This document shows, piece after piece, positions 27,101-33,589 of a stretch of 45,494 nucleotides of DNA. The stretch is taken from positions 1 through 45,494 of the IMG/VR virus record IMGVR_UViG_3300020156_000043. One strand, written 5' to 3'. How positions within the stretch are numbered: the first letter of the stretch is position 1; every line of letters starts with the position of its first letter. The notes beneath the pieces were generated by a model, which did no database searches, was not told where the DNA came from, and worked only from the letters and a program-made list of their open reading frames with translations. The translations under genes were made by a program, and so were the position numbers. The DNA comes from a virus.

Positions 27101-27394
27101 TCCAGGAGTTCCATCAAACTGAACATACTGCTCATCAAAATGTAAAGCAGACTTCAATAACCCACGGTTAAAGAAGTCATACATTTTATCTTGAATAGAA
27201 GAACCCTGCGCACCAGCTAAATTAAGCCGGTCGAGCAGGGTTGCAGTAGTCATCTTTGAGGTATAGCCTTCAGCGGTCCACCACCTATTTAATAACTCTT
27301 GAACAGAGCCCACGTCCTGGCCCTGTTCAGTAGCTACACCATAGATAGGCCCTAATCGCTCTAAAATTAAGTCATTGACTGACGGGCTCATCAT
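24137..27394 (-). CDS. Large LamG-repeat receptor-binding/tail fibre protein
   Basis: 1085 residues. An N-terminal helical part (about 1-90) is followed by four related beta-sandwich modules (about 92-305, 306-510, 511-705, 706-915). Each has the pattern I-GD-DIR-K...GK...R...YYSDDGITWT...G-IYYAE(V/I)RNG, as in concanavalin/LamG-like sugar-binding folds. The last 170 residues look like a carbohydrate-binding jelly roll (LNTQIPVVPGKSYTATAYVR ... ILYVDRISLVE). Multiple lectin-like modules suggest binding of surface sugars. The 3' coding end (about 24240-24680) is near 60% GC against about 40% upstream, so this tip was probably acquired recently. ATG 27394 or the adjacent ATG 27391 is the start. 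Confidence 0.85.
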   Translation of the reverse strand: MMSPSVNDLILERLGPIYGVATEQGQDVGSVQELLNRWWTAEGYTSKMTTATLLDRLNLAGAQGSSIQDKMYDFFNRGLLKSALHFDEQYVQFDGTPGNYASTPDSAATSITGDIDIRVKLAADTWASGGFQTAIAKYHVTDNQRSFMVRIGSNGSVVFIVSTNGSNFPEYASPPLNFLDGQIKWIRATRVQGSGLTTVYYSDDGITWTTSGSGTVAPGTAIFDGTAPLEVGGHTAGTNSLFKGKVYYAEIRNGINGAIAAVFSATGISVTGVRSPSAIGSGSMGITSEAWTMNGTNWNYGIYPATTVSMADSVLNSITGDIDIRVKVKPAALAGGVFGLVGKRDGNGGYSFRIGGYGTLDLLWREGGTTKSTSTNAGSIVGAGFRPGDVFWVRGTLDVDNGNGQSESKYYTSLDGITWTQLGTTQVLTGVTYISDNTMPLYLGAETTDGLGRKFIGDIYYAEVRNGIEGPVVAKFDASEVQVSGQQSPTELNGWTLNGAVNPNLDFDYVRLTGAAGGYLSYPYGPVQPTGDLDVKIKLDDDNTSTLAKGIIGKWGITGGNRAWLLRHSASVANRIELILSQNGSSSVGISASADTPAGNKWYRFTYTAGTGFVALFASVDGVTWTPLNTPSASGFTSINSVGSSGLVIGSDLEVAGRELLSKIYYAEVKVSGTVVASFDARDIQTPWTISGSGWNWQGANVPAVPEIAWQTPGTSGNYISTPDAAVLDIAGDVDIRIKCAADNWNTGATQSLVTKYNINANQRSYRMLIGISGQIAANYSSDGVTALSSSTSNPLTDYGFIDGQPRWLRWTLDVDNGAGQKVNTFYYSDDGITWTIIQSNVSAGVVSLFNSNSELAIGSDAVGINRFGGKIFYAEVRNGIDGPIVARFDASAVAKLGTRLPASTVQPGGSPNLLSANDASFETSVSGWAPDSANSTIAQSAAQALDGTQSLAVTSTGAVAAKARLNTQIPVVPGKSYTATAYVRTDTSVSGTRNVRMEINTHTPSGFVANQGPALVAVGSTGWTVVTFTLVIPTGLNIDRVQTLVRFEGLASGEILYVDRISLVETPTVWTVAGSAWEWVESAA

Positions 27395-27404
27395 AAACCT
27401 CTTC

Positions 27405-27440
27405 TACAGGAGTCTCAATGGGGGTGTTAACAATCCTGTA
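27405..27440 (-). promoter_or_regulatory. Weak inverted repeat TACAGGA...TCCTGTA
   Basis: Seven-base arms at 27405-27411 and 27434-27440 in the gap between the coiled-coil gene and the receptor-binding gene. It is just upstream of the latter's start on the transcribed strand and uses the same core word as other hairpins of this genome. Confidence 0.4.
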
Positions 27441-27444
27441 AAGA

Positions 27445-27831
27445 TCAGCTATTAGTTCCAGAAGCGCTTGCGCTTGCTCTCTGTTCACGTCTCTGCTCTT
27501 TCCATTTCTTCCAACCAGAAGCTTCGTCAGTTGCTTCTAGTTCAGCTACAGCTTTAGTTAAGCCAGTAGCGATGACGTTCATCTCATCAACAACACCATC
27601 GTATCGACTCTCCATCTCGTCAATACGAGCGCTGTTATTCTTAGCATAAGTCTCTAACTTACCAAGACGGTCTTCCGCACGCCTAGCAGCAATCTCTGCC
27701 TTAAGTGCATCAAAGTCTGCACGAAGAGTGTCGTGCTTAGTCATCAAGTTATTAATGGCATCGATGAGCGGGTTTAAGTCAGTGAGCTTGGCTGTACTAG
27801 TTCCTGTTAACTTACTAAGAAGAGGACTCAT
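27445..27831 (-). CDS. Coiled-coil structural protein
   Basis: 128 residues with heptads over most of the length ([48 protein letters not shown]) and a basic C-terminus. Lies between two fibre genes with a four-base overlap to the upstream one, so it is probably a trimeric fibre shaft or connector. Confidence 0.72.
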   Translation of the reverse strand: MSPLLSKLTGTSTAKLTDLNPLIDAINNLMTKHDTLRADFDALKAEIAARRAEDRLGKLETYAKNNSARIDEMESRYDGVVDEMNVIATGLTKAVAELEATDEASGWKKWKEQRREQRASASASGTNS

Positions 27832-29270
27832 ACCAGCGCCACCGTTCCGTTCTTAACAGTCCCATCAGAATACTTAACCTTGAAGCTCAAAGTGTTACCA
27901 GCTTCGTTAACCCAAGCACTCCACTGTGAAGTAATAAGATTAGCGTCTGCCGGAGCAGAAGTAGGCGCACCAGCAAACATCCTCATACGACCAATATTAA
28001 CCTGAGAAGCATCGGTAGTAGTGCTACCAGAACCTAATGCTACGCTATATGCATGAGGAGCTGAAGCTGTACTACCAATAGCTACAGAATAATGACCAGC
28101 AGACGAAGCTCCTGCTGTAGAAGAGGTACCACTACCAATAGCAGTAGAACAAATACCGCCAGCTTTAGCTCCGTTTACTCCAGAAGCAGCAGCTCCACCG
28201 ATAGCAATTGCACCTTGCGATGAAGCTGTAGGGCCAGCAGTATTATTCTGCCCGCCACCAATTGCGATTCCTTGAGTTCCAGTCAGAACTCTGGCTCTAG
28301 ACCCAATAGCTACACTCTCAGAAGTTGTTGCAGAAGCTACAGTACCGATAGCTAAAGAGTTAATAGCAGAAGCTGCAATACTAGGAGAGTTACCAATAGC
28401 GATACCGTTTGTAGCTCCAGCACCAACGCTAGTGCCAGAACCAATAGCTACGCCAACATCTCCAACAACGTTAGACAAGATACCTATAGCAACAGCCTGA
28501 GATCCAGCAGCAGAAGCGCCTGCGTTAGAGTTACTTCCAGAGCCAATAGCAATTGAGTTAGCACCAGTAGCCCGAGTACCGTTTACTCCAACACTACCGC
28601 TAGGACCAATAGCAATAGCTCCTTGAGCCGTAGCCCTAGGAGAAGCTGTAGTATTAGTTGCTGCTCCAATCGCTATAGCGCCTTGAGCTGTAGTAGCTTG
28701 AGCGTTCCTACCAATAGCAATAGTTTCTGCGAAAGAGGCTGTAGCCGTATCTCCAGTGTTTGCTATAGCAATAGAACCAGTACCAGTTCCATCTACAGAA
28801 GCTCCACCAGTTCCCGGTGCCCCTTGCGGACCTGGTATTCCCTGTGGACCAGCAGGACCAGTTAAACCAATAGGGCCTTGAGGCCCAATTTCTCCTTGTG
28901 GACCTGGAGAACCTGTAGGACCTTGTGGACCGGGAGGCCCAGTAAACCCAATAGGAGGCGAAGTAGGGTTAGTGTATTCAACCTTAACGTCGTCTACAGT
29001 AGAATTGGCAGCAGGAACGATAATAGCAAATAAATTACCATTCTCGTTAACCTGGTAATAAGAGCCTACAGGTGAGACGTTGCTGGTCTCTTCGAGAGTT
29101 AAGCTCCAGCTTCCTGAGCCGTCTGTAACCGTACTTTCCTCAGCACCGATGACAGCTCCGTCTGAAATTCTAGTAGCCCCTTTAGGCACAATACGAGCAA
29201 TAACTCTCGCCCCAACTACAGGAGAGCCTGAAGGGTCTACTAAAGTTCCAGAGATAACGCTAGTCGGCAC
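27828..29270 (-). CDS. Fibre with collagen-like and YadA-like head repeats
   Basis: 480 residues from GTG 29270. Residues 1-100 form a beta domain ([17 protein letters not shown], the carboxypeptidase-regulatory-like type seen at fibre bases). Residues about 108-155 are some 15 Gly-X-Y triplets (collagen-like, trimeric). Residues about 165-425 are some twenty repeats of the form AIAIG-----A, the left-handed roll of YadA/Hep_Hag heads. The C-terminus is a short beta cap ([20 protein letters not shown]). All point to a long trimeric fibre for adhesion. Repeat DNA is rich in Ala/Gly codons and may be prone to recombination. Confidence 0.85.
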   Translation of the reverse strand: MPTSVISGTLVDPSGSPVVGARVIARIVPKGATRISDGAVIGAEESTVTDGSGSWSLTLEETSNVSPVGSYYQVNENGNLFAIIVPAANSTVDDVKVEYTNPTSPPIGFTGPPGPQGPTGSPGPQGEIGPQGPIGLTGPAGPQGIPGPQGAPGTGGASVDGTGTGSIAIANTGDTATASFAETIAIGRNAQATTAQGAIAIGAATNTTASPRATAQGAIAIGPSGSVGVNGTRATGANSIAIGSGSNSNAGASAAGSQAVAIGILSNVVGDVGVAIGSGTSVGAGATNGIAIGNSPSIAASAINSLAIGTVASATTSESVAIGSRARVLTGTQGIAIGGGQNNTAGPTASSQGAIAIGGAAASGVNGAKAGGICSTAIGSGTSSTAGASSAGHYSVAIGSTASAPHAYSVALGSGSTTTDASQVNIGRMRMFAGAPTSAPADANLITSQWSAWVNEAGNTLSFKVKYSDGTVKNGTVALV

Positions 29271-29272
29271 AA

Positions 29273-29362
29273 TTACATCCGTTCAATAAGCTTAACCGCT
29301 ACCCAGATAACGAAGATAATAATAAGAGCGTAAACTAAGAGGTACAGCGGGTCACGCCTCAT
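29273..29362 (-). CDS. 29-residue membrane peptide
   Basis: A short reading frame [20 protein letters not shown]... with basic ends (RRD; KLIERM) and one membrane segment. AGAAAGAAG lies nine bases before the ATG, and the stop is two bases before the next gene's GTG. Context and site suggest a real gene; function unknown. Confidence 0.55.
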   Translation of the reverse strand: MRRDPLYLLVYALIIIFVIWVAVKLIERM

Positions 29363-29387
29363 AATGTAAAACTTCTTTCTAGTTAGA

Positions 29388-29516
29388 CTAGTGTTTCACT
29401 TTCGCGTTCTTACCGCCAGGCCCACTTTGGTGAGTCTTACCAGTAACGTCCCTACGCTTCTTGTAATGCTCGATACGACGCTTAGCAGCTTCCCTGTAAT
29501 CCTTAAATTCAGCCAT
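29388..29516 (-). CDS. Small basic protein
   Basis: 42 residues (MAEFKDYREAAKRRIEHYKK... ending GGKNAKVKH), very basic and helical. It starts inside the end of the 97-residue gene, whose GAGGAC lies upstream as a ribosome-binding site. Function unknown. Confidence 0.6.
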   Translation of the reverse strand: MAEFKDYREAAKRRIEHYKKRRDVTGKTHQSGPGGKNAKVKH

Positions 29517-29802
29517 TGTACAGGTAGTCCTCCACTAGAGCAACTAAGTCCTGAATGTGCTTTAGTTCGTAAGTCTTAATTTCAACCTGAGTCTCTCTGT
29601 AAGCTACAGTAGCTGTGTAAGAGACCCAAGAACCCGAAGGCTCTGCTAAAATGTTTTCCCCTACAGAGTCCGCTAAGTTAGCTTGCTGCTCAGCTTCATC
29701 GTAGTCTTCCCACTCATCACTCGGGCTCATATCCCTGCCTACCTTGTAGGGATCAATCATTTTCTGCTGCCCTAAAGAAATACAGTGCCCTAACCCCGGC
29801 AT
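29509..29802 (-). CDS. Unknown protein behind small terminase
   Basis: 97 residues. A DPYKVGRDMSPSDEWEDYDEAE start is followed by a beta-rich stretch (WVSYTATVAYRETQVEIKTY) and a helical end. The ATG follows the terminase stop directly. No family recognised. Confidence 0.7.
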   Translation of the reverse strand: MPGLGHCISLGQQKMIDPYKVGRDMSPSDEWEDYDEAEQQANLADSVGENILAEPSGSWVSYTATVAYRETQVEIKTYELKHIQDLVALVEDYLYNG

Positions 29803-30519
29803 CTAAGCTACCTCAGCCTCAATAACTGACTCTAACTCAGCAGCAATAGCGTTCATAACTTGAGGACTAACGTGCCGAGAAACGATTTCGATGACTTGAG
29901 TAAGAACAACGTCAATGTTGAGGTTCACGTTTACGTTCTTCTGGTAAATCCCCCGCATCGAGAAGAAGAGTTCTAACGCCTTGTTGTCTCCTGCTTTAAC
30001 GTTCTTGATGAGGGACTTATAAGCCTCGAAGTCCGCTGCAGAAAATAACGCTTCACCTCGTTTGCGGAGGAATTCAACGAACTGTGGCTGCCGTAACCAT
30101 GCACTGTACTGTTGAGGTGAAACTTGAATTTGTGCAAGCTTCTCACGTTCTGACCTCTTATCATGAAGGTTCAGCATCAAGTTAGCACAAATAATCTGCT
30201 TAGGACTTAAAGCTTTCGACTCTTTAATGAGCTTACCTGGGAACACAAGTTGCTCGGTATCCATTCCCCTACAGGCAACCTGGTTTCTAAAAGTCTCGTC
30301 CGCAAACCATTTCCTACAGGTAGCAACACTAATAGAGAGTTCCTCGCTACAAACCTCTGGCGTGGGGAGTTGCCCAGATTCCCAAAAGACTTGCTCAACG
30401 AAGTTAAGGAGAGTAACGGCTTGCTGGGAGAGCTTAGGCTGTGTTGCTGGTGCCGTTTCGATCTCTTGACGCGACTCATCACCATCATTCTTTAACCAAT
30501 CCCCTAAATCGAAATCCAC
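29803..30519 (-). CDS. terS: Probable small terminase subunit
   Basis: 238 residues from GTG 30519. An N-terminal helix-turn-helix (LPTPEVCSEELSISVATCRKWFADE, about 53-77 in parts) and a second HTH-like stretch (SPKQIICANLMLNLHDKRSEREKLAQIQVSPQQYSAWL) are followed by a helical domain (LIKNVKAGDNKALELFFSMRGIYQKN) of the kind seen in phage small terminases that recognise the packaging site. First gene of the leftward arm. Unusually, three to five fibre genes separate it from the large terminase. Confidence 0.78.
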   Translation of the reverse strand: MDFDLGDWLKNDGDESRQEIETAPATQPKLSQQAVTLLNFVEQVFWESGQLPTPEVCSEELSISVATCRKWFADETFRNQVACRGMDTEQLVFPGKLIKESKALSPKQIICANLMLNLHDKRSEREKLAQIQVSPQQYSAWLRQPQFVEFLRKRGEALFSAADFEAYKSLIKNVKAGDNKALELFFSMRGIYQKNVNVNLNIDVVLTQVIEIVSRHVSPQVMNAIAAELESVIEAEVA

Positions 30520-30674
30520 GATTCCCAGCCTTAACTAAAATTCTCTTTGATTTGACTTAATAATAGATCGCTCATCAGGAACTTTCTTTAATTTTTAGAA
30601 GTGAGTTTTTAAAGGTCCCTTACCCCGGTACCCTAAATCAGGGGTTGACCCTTACGCCCCAACGGGCTTGCCCC

Positions 30675-30705
30675 AGTATGGGCACAGGTATGCTAGTCCT
30701 GTCAA
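30675..30705 (-). promoter_or_regulatory. Candidate leftward promoter
   Basis: On the minus strand TTGACA (30705-30700) is followed after 19 bases by CATACT (30680-30675), pointing at the small terminase and virion arm. The -35 box is perfect, but the spacing is long, so this is only a candidate. Confidence 0.4.
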
Positions 30706-30726
30706 GGGGGATCTTTTGCACGAGCC

Positions 30727-30757
30727 CAGTAACCTAGAAAGGTGTTTTTAGTTACTG
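30727..30757. repeat. Inverted repeat CAGTAAC...GTTACTG
   Basis: Seven-base arms at 30727-30733 and 30751-30757, 17 bases apart. The arms carry the AGTAAC half-site of the tandem dyads 120 bases downstream, so the same protein may bind here. Confidence 0.5.
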
Positions 30758-30875
30758 TTTCTAGAAAGGGGGAAATCAAGCTGATTTAGGAAAAAAGTTG
30801 GAGCGGTAAACATTATTTCCCACCACCCCCCATACTCCACAATTCCGATCGACTTAGTCAACATTGGCGGCCGCT

Positions 30876-30943
30876 GAGTAACTGTTTACTTAGAGTAACC
30901 GCTTACTATGAGTAACTGTTTACTTAGAGTAACTGTTTACTTA
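30876..30943 (+). repeat. Four tandem 17-bp dyad repeats (iteron-like)
   Basis: Units at 30876-30892, 30893-30909, 30910-30926 and 30927-30943. Units 1, 3 and 4 are identical (GAGTAACTGTTTACTTA); unit 2 differs in the centre and end. Every unit keeps the dyad AGTAA-N4-TTACT. In unit 2 both central changes leave the arms intact, which argues for selection as protein sites. Such arrays serve as operators or as origin iterons. Confidence 0.9.
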
Positions 30944-30965
30944 GGAAATCTTTCTTCGGCTCTCC

Positions 30966-30987
30966 CCAAGAAACCCAAGATTCTTGG
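30966..30987. promoter_or_regulatory. Hairpin CCAAGAA/TTCTTGG
   Basis: Seven-base arms with an eight-base loop between the tandem dyads and the first rightward gene. An overlapping shorter palindrome (CCAAGA-T-TCTTGG) uses the same right arm. Possible attenuator or protein site; no T run. Confidence 0.45.
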
Positions 30988-31006
30988 CAGGAATCCCTAA
31001 AGTCCG

Positions 31007-31021
31007 CGGCGAACTATGCCG
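31007..31021 (+). promoter_or_regulatory. Leader hairpin 1 (CGGC-N7-GCCG)
   Basis: Sits in TAAAGTC..CGGC-N7-GCCGAT before the first early gene. The same pattern recurs at 31257-31273 before the second gene, so it is probably a shared leader element and not chance. Confidence 0.5.
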
Positions 31022-31060
31022 ATGAAGTAATCAACAGCGCACGACGAAAGGCGGCCCACA

Positions 31061-31252
31061 ATGGAATCCCTTCTTTCTCTTCTCTCCTCTTACGATGCCG
31101 GACTTGAGAACTGGGTTACCCCTAGTGCTAGTGGTGAATGGGCTATTGTTCGTACCTTTGACGTCAACTCTCTCGTTACATTCCTGCGCTCGAATGGATA
31201 CGGCTGCCACGCCAGGGGAATTTGCGTTCAAGTTTCTTTGAAGAATTCCTAA
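31061..31252 (+). CDS. Early small protein 1
   Basis: 63 residues, not recognised. ATG follows GAAAGGCGG, a variant of the GAAAGGGC site used by all early genes here. The sequence has a hydrophobic, Ser/Leu-rich start and a GYGCHARGICVQV strand. First gene of the rightward arm, so a host-takeover role is plausible by place only. Confidence 0.7.
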   Translation: MESLLSLLSSYDAGLENWVTPSASGEWAIVRTFDVNSLVTFLRSNGYGCHARGICVQVSLKNS

Positions 31253-31256
31253 AGTC

Positions 31257-31273
31257 TCGGCAGGAGATGCCGA
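31257..31273 (+). promoter_or_regulatory. Leader hairpin 2 (TCGGC-N7-GCCGA)
   Basis: Five-base stem and seven-base loop directly after the first early gene, in the context CCTAAAGTC..CGGC-N7-GCCGATAA. It repeats the leader found at 31007-31021. Confidence 0.5.
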
Positions 31274-31319
31274 TAAGAATGGCGAATAAGTAAGTACACC
31301 GAAACGAAAGGGCAGAGAC

Positions 31320-31487
31320 ATGAAGGTTTGGGTAGTCATCAATCTTGAGACCGGGAACTACTGTCGAGACGAGGCGGGTAACCAGTTCTGGTACACTGAG
31401 CCTGAGGCTAACCGTGTTCACAACCGTCTCGGTTACGCTAACGTCGCTACTGTGGTCGAGCAAGTCTCTATCTTTCCTGGCGCATAG
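31320..31487 (+). CDS. Early small protein 2
   Basis: 55 residues (MKVWVVINLETGNYCRDE ... VATVVEQVSIFPGA) with the GAAAGGGC site eight bases before ATG. Beta-alpha-beta look. The LETGNYCRD...WYTEPEAN layout resembles small phage proteins of unknown role. Confidence 0.72.
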   Translation: MKVWVVINLETGNYCRDEAGNQFWYTEPEANRVHNRLGYANVATVVEQVSIFPGA

Positions 31488-31491
31488 GGGG

Positions 31492-31520
31492 TTGACTTTC
31501 TCCTACAGGGGTGCTTTACT
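31492..31520 (+). promoter_or_regulatory. Promoter TTGACT-17-TTTACT
   Basis: A -35 TTGACT (31492-31497), 17-base spacer and TTTACT (31515-31520) with an extended TGC before the -10. It drives the gene at 31562. An inverted repeat (31500-31527) covers the spacer and -10, so it may be repressible. Confidence 0.65.
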
Positions 31521-31527
31521 GTAGGAG
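31500..31527. promoter_or_regulatory. Inverted repeat CTCCTACAG-N10-CTGTAGGAG, operator candidate
   Basis: A perfect nine-base inverted repeat overlapping the -10 of the promoter at 31492-31520. Its arms are the shared CCTACAG/CTGTAGG word. It may be a protein-binding operator, or, if transcribed from upstream, a terminator or stabilising hairpin for the preceding gene. Confidence 0.65.
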
Positions 31528-31561
31528 TTAGGTGAACTACCTAAACGAAAGGGCAACCACA

Positions 31562-31672
31562 ATGAACGAGGAAGTTTGCGAGGATTGCGGAGAGTATATG
31601 GAGGAGTTTGAGGGAGAATGGTATTGCATTCAATCACAAGGGTGCGAGCGAGACGTTTTCGAACTTCTCTAG
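31562..31672 (+). CDS. 36-residue zinc-ribbon peptide
   Basis: MNEEVCEDCGEYMEEFEGEW then YCIQSQGCERD: CEDC and C-x5-C pairs for one zinc ion in an acidic peptide. GAAAGGGC lies eight bases before ATG. A tiny early gene behind its own promoter; function unknown. Confidence 0.7.
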   Translation: MNEEVCEDCGEYMEEFEGEWYCIQSQGCERDVFELL

Positions 31673-31685
31673 TTGATTGAGGGTT

Positions 31686-31705
31686 TTGCCCTAGCAATAG
31701 GGCAA
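31686..31705 (+). promoter_or_regulatory. 8-bp hairpin with GCAA tetraloop
   Basis: TTGCCCTA-GCAA-TAGGGCAA: perfect stem and a GNRA tetraloop, just after the zinc peptide gene. No T run follows, so it is more likely a stability or processing hairpin than a strong terminator. Confidence 0.65.
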
Positions 31706-31736
31706 TTCCTCCAACTAACTAGAAAGGGCAACCACA

Positions 31737-31877
31737 ATGAACGTCTGCCGAGTAAACAACGAGCACTGTACAGCTTACCGTCTTACTGCCCTTCAAAGTG
31801 AGTACTGTATCAACCACTACCATTCCCGCCTGCGTCTTAGTCTTCCAGTCTTCTCTACCAAGAAAGGGCAGAACTAA
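31737..31877 (+). CDS. 46-residue zinc-binding peptide
   Basis: MNVCRVNNEHCTAYRLTALQ then SEYCINHYHSRLR. The C-x6-C ... C-x2-H pattern resembles the zinc knuckle at the start of the HNH protein 2941-3375. AGAAAGGGC site before ATG. Its own 3' end contains the AAGAAAGGGC site of the next gene, and the stop overlaps the next ATG. Confidence 0.68.
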   Translation: MNVCRVNNEHCTAYRLTALQSEYCINHYHSRLRLSLPVFSTKKGQN

Positions 31878-32068
31878 TGTTCATTTGCTTTGAAGTGACT
31901 ACAGGCAAGATGCTTCGTCTGGCTAGGTCAGAGTTCGCCGCTAACCTCTTTGTCAACTTCACGCCGGGCACTGATTACGTCAACGTCGATGATGAGTTTG
32001 ACTACCAGCTACGCAGCAACCCTGAATGGGAATTCATCGGGGCCAACTGGTACACCGAAGCGAGCTAA
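31877..32068 (+). CDS. Early small protein
   Basis: 63 residues (FICFEVTTGKMLRLARSEF ... EFIGANWYTEAS). The FEVTTGKMLR start resembles the VINLETGNY start of the 31320 protein, hinting at a common small fold. Start overlaps the upstream stop by one base. Confidence 0.7.
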   Translation: MFICFEVTTGKMLRLARSEFAANLFVNFTPGTDYVNVDDEFDYQLRSNPEWEFIGANWYTEAS

Positions 32069-32070
32069 CA

Positions 32071-32253
32071 ATGGAACTCTGCGAACACTACAGACTGACT
32101 ACTCATTGCGAATGGGAGCACAAGGACATTTCGGTCGCCTCTCTCACTTTCTCCTATACGTATAACGTTCCCGATATTGATTCCTATGGCACTATTGAAT
32201 ACCGTACTAATATGGGAAATACGGTTATCAAGCGGTCTATAAAGGAGTTTTGA
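32071..32253 (+). CDS. Early small protein
   Basis: 60 residues from ATG 32071 (MELCEHYRLTTHCEWEHKD...), two bases after the upstream stop. It carries one of the in-frame TTCGGTCGC words (ISVA at about 20-23). Several His/Cys near the start may bind metal. Function unknown. Confidence 0.6.
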   Translation: MELCEHYRLTTHCEWEHKDISVASLTFSYTYNVPDIDSYGTIEYRTNMGNTVIKRSIKEF

Positions 32254-32281
32254 ATACTTATTGGCATTTCAAGAATATGCC

Positions 32282-32335
32282 GGTACCGGGGTGTGGGGAC
32301 CGTAAGTACGGTCCCCCACCCACCCCTAGGGTACC
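32282..32335 (+). terminator. Long GC-rich stem-loop, possible terminator
   Basis: GGTACC-GGGGTG-(T)GGGGACCG, six-base loop, then the complementary CGGTCCCC-CACCCC-TAG-GGTACC. It is one of the strongest stems in the window. It ends the first early block, right before new promoters, but no T run follows, so termination would be factor-dependent or weak. Confidence 0.55.
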
Positions 32336-32355
32336 ATCCTCTGCCACACCCCCGC

Positions 32356-32385
32356 TTGACGGCACCCCCTCTGACCTGCTACGAT
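32356..32385 (+). promoter_or_regulatory. Promoter TTGACG-18-TACGAT
   Basis: TTGACG (32356-32361) and TACGAT (32380-32385) with 18-base spacing and TGC directly before the -10. This extended -10 (TGCTAC-AT) recurs in the promoter at 35121-35149. Confidence 0.55.
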
Positions 32386-32477
32386 ACGCATGCCTGAGAC
32401 AATCATGCCACAACTCACGCAACATCACACCCTCCTCTGCTACACCCTAAACCCAAACCGAATACCAAATAATTAGC

Positions 32478-32506
32478 TTGACTTGCAAGAAATAACGAAG
32501 TAAGAT
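32478..32506 (+). promoter_or_regulatory. Promoter TTGACT-17-TAAGAT
   Basis: TTGACT (32478-32483), 17 bases, TAAGAT (32501-32506). It would start RNA near 32513, about 77 bases before the 302-residue gene. Confidence 0.7.
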
Positions 32507-32540
32507 GGCACTACCAACTACAAACGAAAGGGCGTAGATC

Positions 32541-32557
32541 AAAGTACGAAGTACTTT
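32541..32557 (+). promoter_or_regulatory. 5' leader hairpin AAAGTAC-GAA-GTACTTT
   Basis: Seven-base stem, three-base loop, flanked by A and T tracts, in the leader of the 302-residue gene between an orphan GAAAGGGC and the real one. A 5' stabilising hairpin or weak terminator. Confidence 0.5.
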
Positions 32558-32589
32558 TGACTAGCCTCTAAATGAAAGGGCAAACTACA

Positions 32590-33498
32590 ATGTCGGATCT
32601 TCAGAACAACGATACCGAAGAGGAAATGAGCGAAGAAGAGAAAGAGGCTGTAGAGTCTTTTGACCTTCGTACTCTTGGAGTTGAGCCTATGACAACTCCT
32701 ATCTCTGACCTTATCAAGCTTTACCGAGAGAACCACTCAATTGTTAAGTCTTACACTGATTCTCTCAAGGCCGGGAAGGATGACCCTAACGACGTTGCTA
32801 CCAAGATCAAGCAGAAGGTTCAGAAGAGTCTTAAGTCTGACGAAGAGAACGTCAAGGCTACTGTAGGGCAGTACCGTACCGTTGGAGCTAACCTGACCGA
32901 AGCTTTCTTCAGTAAGACTCCAGTTACTAGTGGCCTTCTTCCTAGTGCTATTCTGCTTGAAGAGCTTGAAAACCTTCTTTCCCTTGCTAGGGAGGAATAC
33001 GCTTACCACTTGAACAAGGCTATCCAGTCAGAGAAGGACAGACTCGGCATTAAGGCTACTCCTAACGAGGCGGCTGTTACTGCCAAGCTTGCATGCGACA
33101 AGCTTAAGACGCTTATTGAAAACCGGTGCAACATTGCCAAGCTTATGGGTGACGAAGCTCAGATTCCTGCTAACCTCTATAAGACTGAAGGCCAACGTAA
33201 GGGATTCAATACCGACGTTCTTCCTCGCTCCCCTAAGCTTGCAATTGACGGACCTGTAGGGACGAACACTACACACCTTGTCTTTCGTTGGAAGGCTAAT
33301 GATGAGGAGGAGACAGTTACTTTGGGAGAGGTAACGCTTGCCGATGTTGCACACAACGTTGTTAGCAAGGGTAGCTACCGGGTGACAGGTAGCGACTTGA
33401 GTAAGATGCTGAAGAAGGCAGGCTACGGTATTGGGGCTACTGACATTGAGTGGTCTCTTGAGTTTAAGACCGGTACTCTCTACGGTAAGAAGGCTTAG
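32590..33498 (+). CDS. Abundant-looking unknown early protein
   Basis: 302 residues, start at ATG 32590 behind GAAAGGGC (an earlier in-frame ATG precedes the site). Acidic N-terminus (DTEEEMSEEEKEAVE), a long helical middle (about 40-190) and a compact C-terminus (THLVFRWKAN ... VTGSDLSKMLKKAGYG) that could be a small DNA-binding fold. Strong promoter, good site and biased codons (CTT, GTT, GCT) suggest high expression. Size and layout resemble the 297-residue protein at 40453. No family recognised. Confidence 0.8.
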   Translation: MSDLQNNDTEEEMSEEEKEAVESFDLRTLGVEPMTTPISDLIKLYRENHSIVKSYTDSLKAGKDDPNDVATKIKQKVQKSLKSDEENVKATVGQYRTVGANLTEAFFSKTPVTSGLLPSAILLEELENLLSLAREEYAYHLNKAIQSEKDRLGIKATPNEAAVTAKLACDKLKTLIENRCNIAKLMGDEAQIPANLYKTEGQRKGFNTDVLPRSPKLAIDGPVGTNTTHLVFRWKANDEEETVTLGEVTLADVAHNVVSKGSYRVTGSDLSKMLKKAGYGIGATDIEWSLEFKTGTLYGKKA

Positions 33499-33503
33499 TG
33501 CGC

Positions 33504-33540
33504 TTAGTCTCTTCCTCTCTAACCAGAGGGAGGGGCTAAG
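33504..33540 (+). terminator. Hairpin after the 302-residue gene
   Basis: CTTAG ... CTCTCT-AACC-AGAGGG ... CTAAG: nested complementary segments just after the stop. It is imperfect and lacks a T run, but its place suggests transcript-end formation or protection. Confidence 0.45.
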
Positions 33541-33589
33541 TACAAATAGGCCTAAATCGGTCGCATTCTACACAAGAAAGGGCAAACTA

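Larger units (their letters stand above)
30520..31060. promoter_or_regulatory. Divergent control region, no gene
   Basis: About 540 bases between the first genes of the two arms. It holds no convincing coding frame. It contains a leftward promoter candidate (30675-30705), two GCCC/GGGC mini-dyads (30656-30683), an AGTAAC inverted pair (30727-30757), four 17-bp tandem dyads (30876-30943), a CCAAGAA hairpin (30966-30987) and a leader hairpin (31007-31021). This is the best candidate for the early control region and perhaps the replication origin. Confidence 0.75.
32254..32589 (+). promoter_or_regulatory. Intergenic control segment
   Basis: No convincing gene. Holds a long GC-rich stem (32282-32335), a first promoter (32356-32385), a second promoter (32478-32506) and a leader with a GAAAGGGC site lacking a start codon (32525-32532) plus a small hairpin (32541-32557). 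A TTG-start frame runs through the stem but has low-complexity Pro/Ser content. Confidence 0.7.

Noticed and set aside
28100-28790. Short regular repeats that could suggest a CRISPR array
   Set aside because: They encode the AIAIG repeats of the YadA-like fibre in frame; repeat length and sequence vary as in protein repeats.
30645-30694. TTGACC with TATGCT as a rightward promoter
   Set aside because: The spacing is about 38 bases; the nearer CTTGCC box is too weak.
32250-32450. 66-codon TTG-start ORF
   Set aside because: It runs through a long GC-rich stem and two promoters and encodes Pro/Ser/Thr-rich low-complexity sequence; better explained as control DNA.
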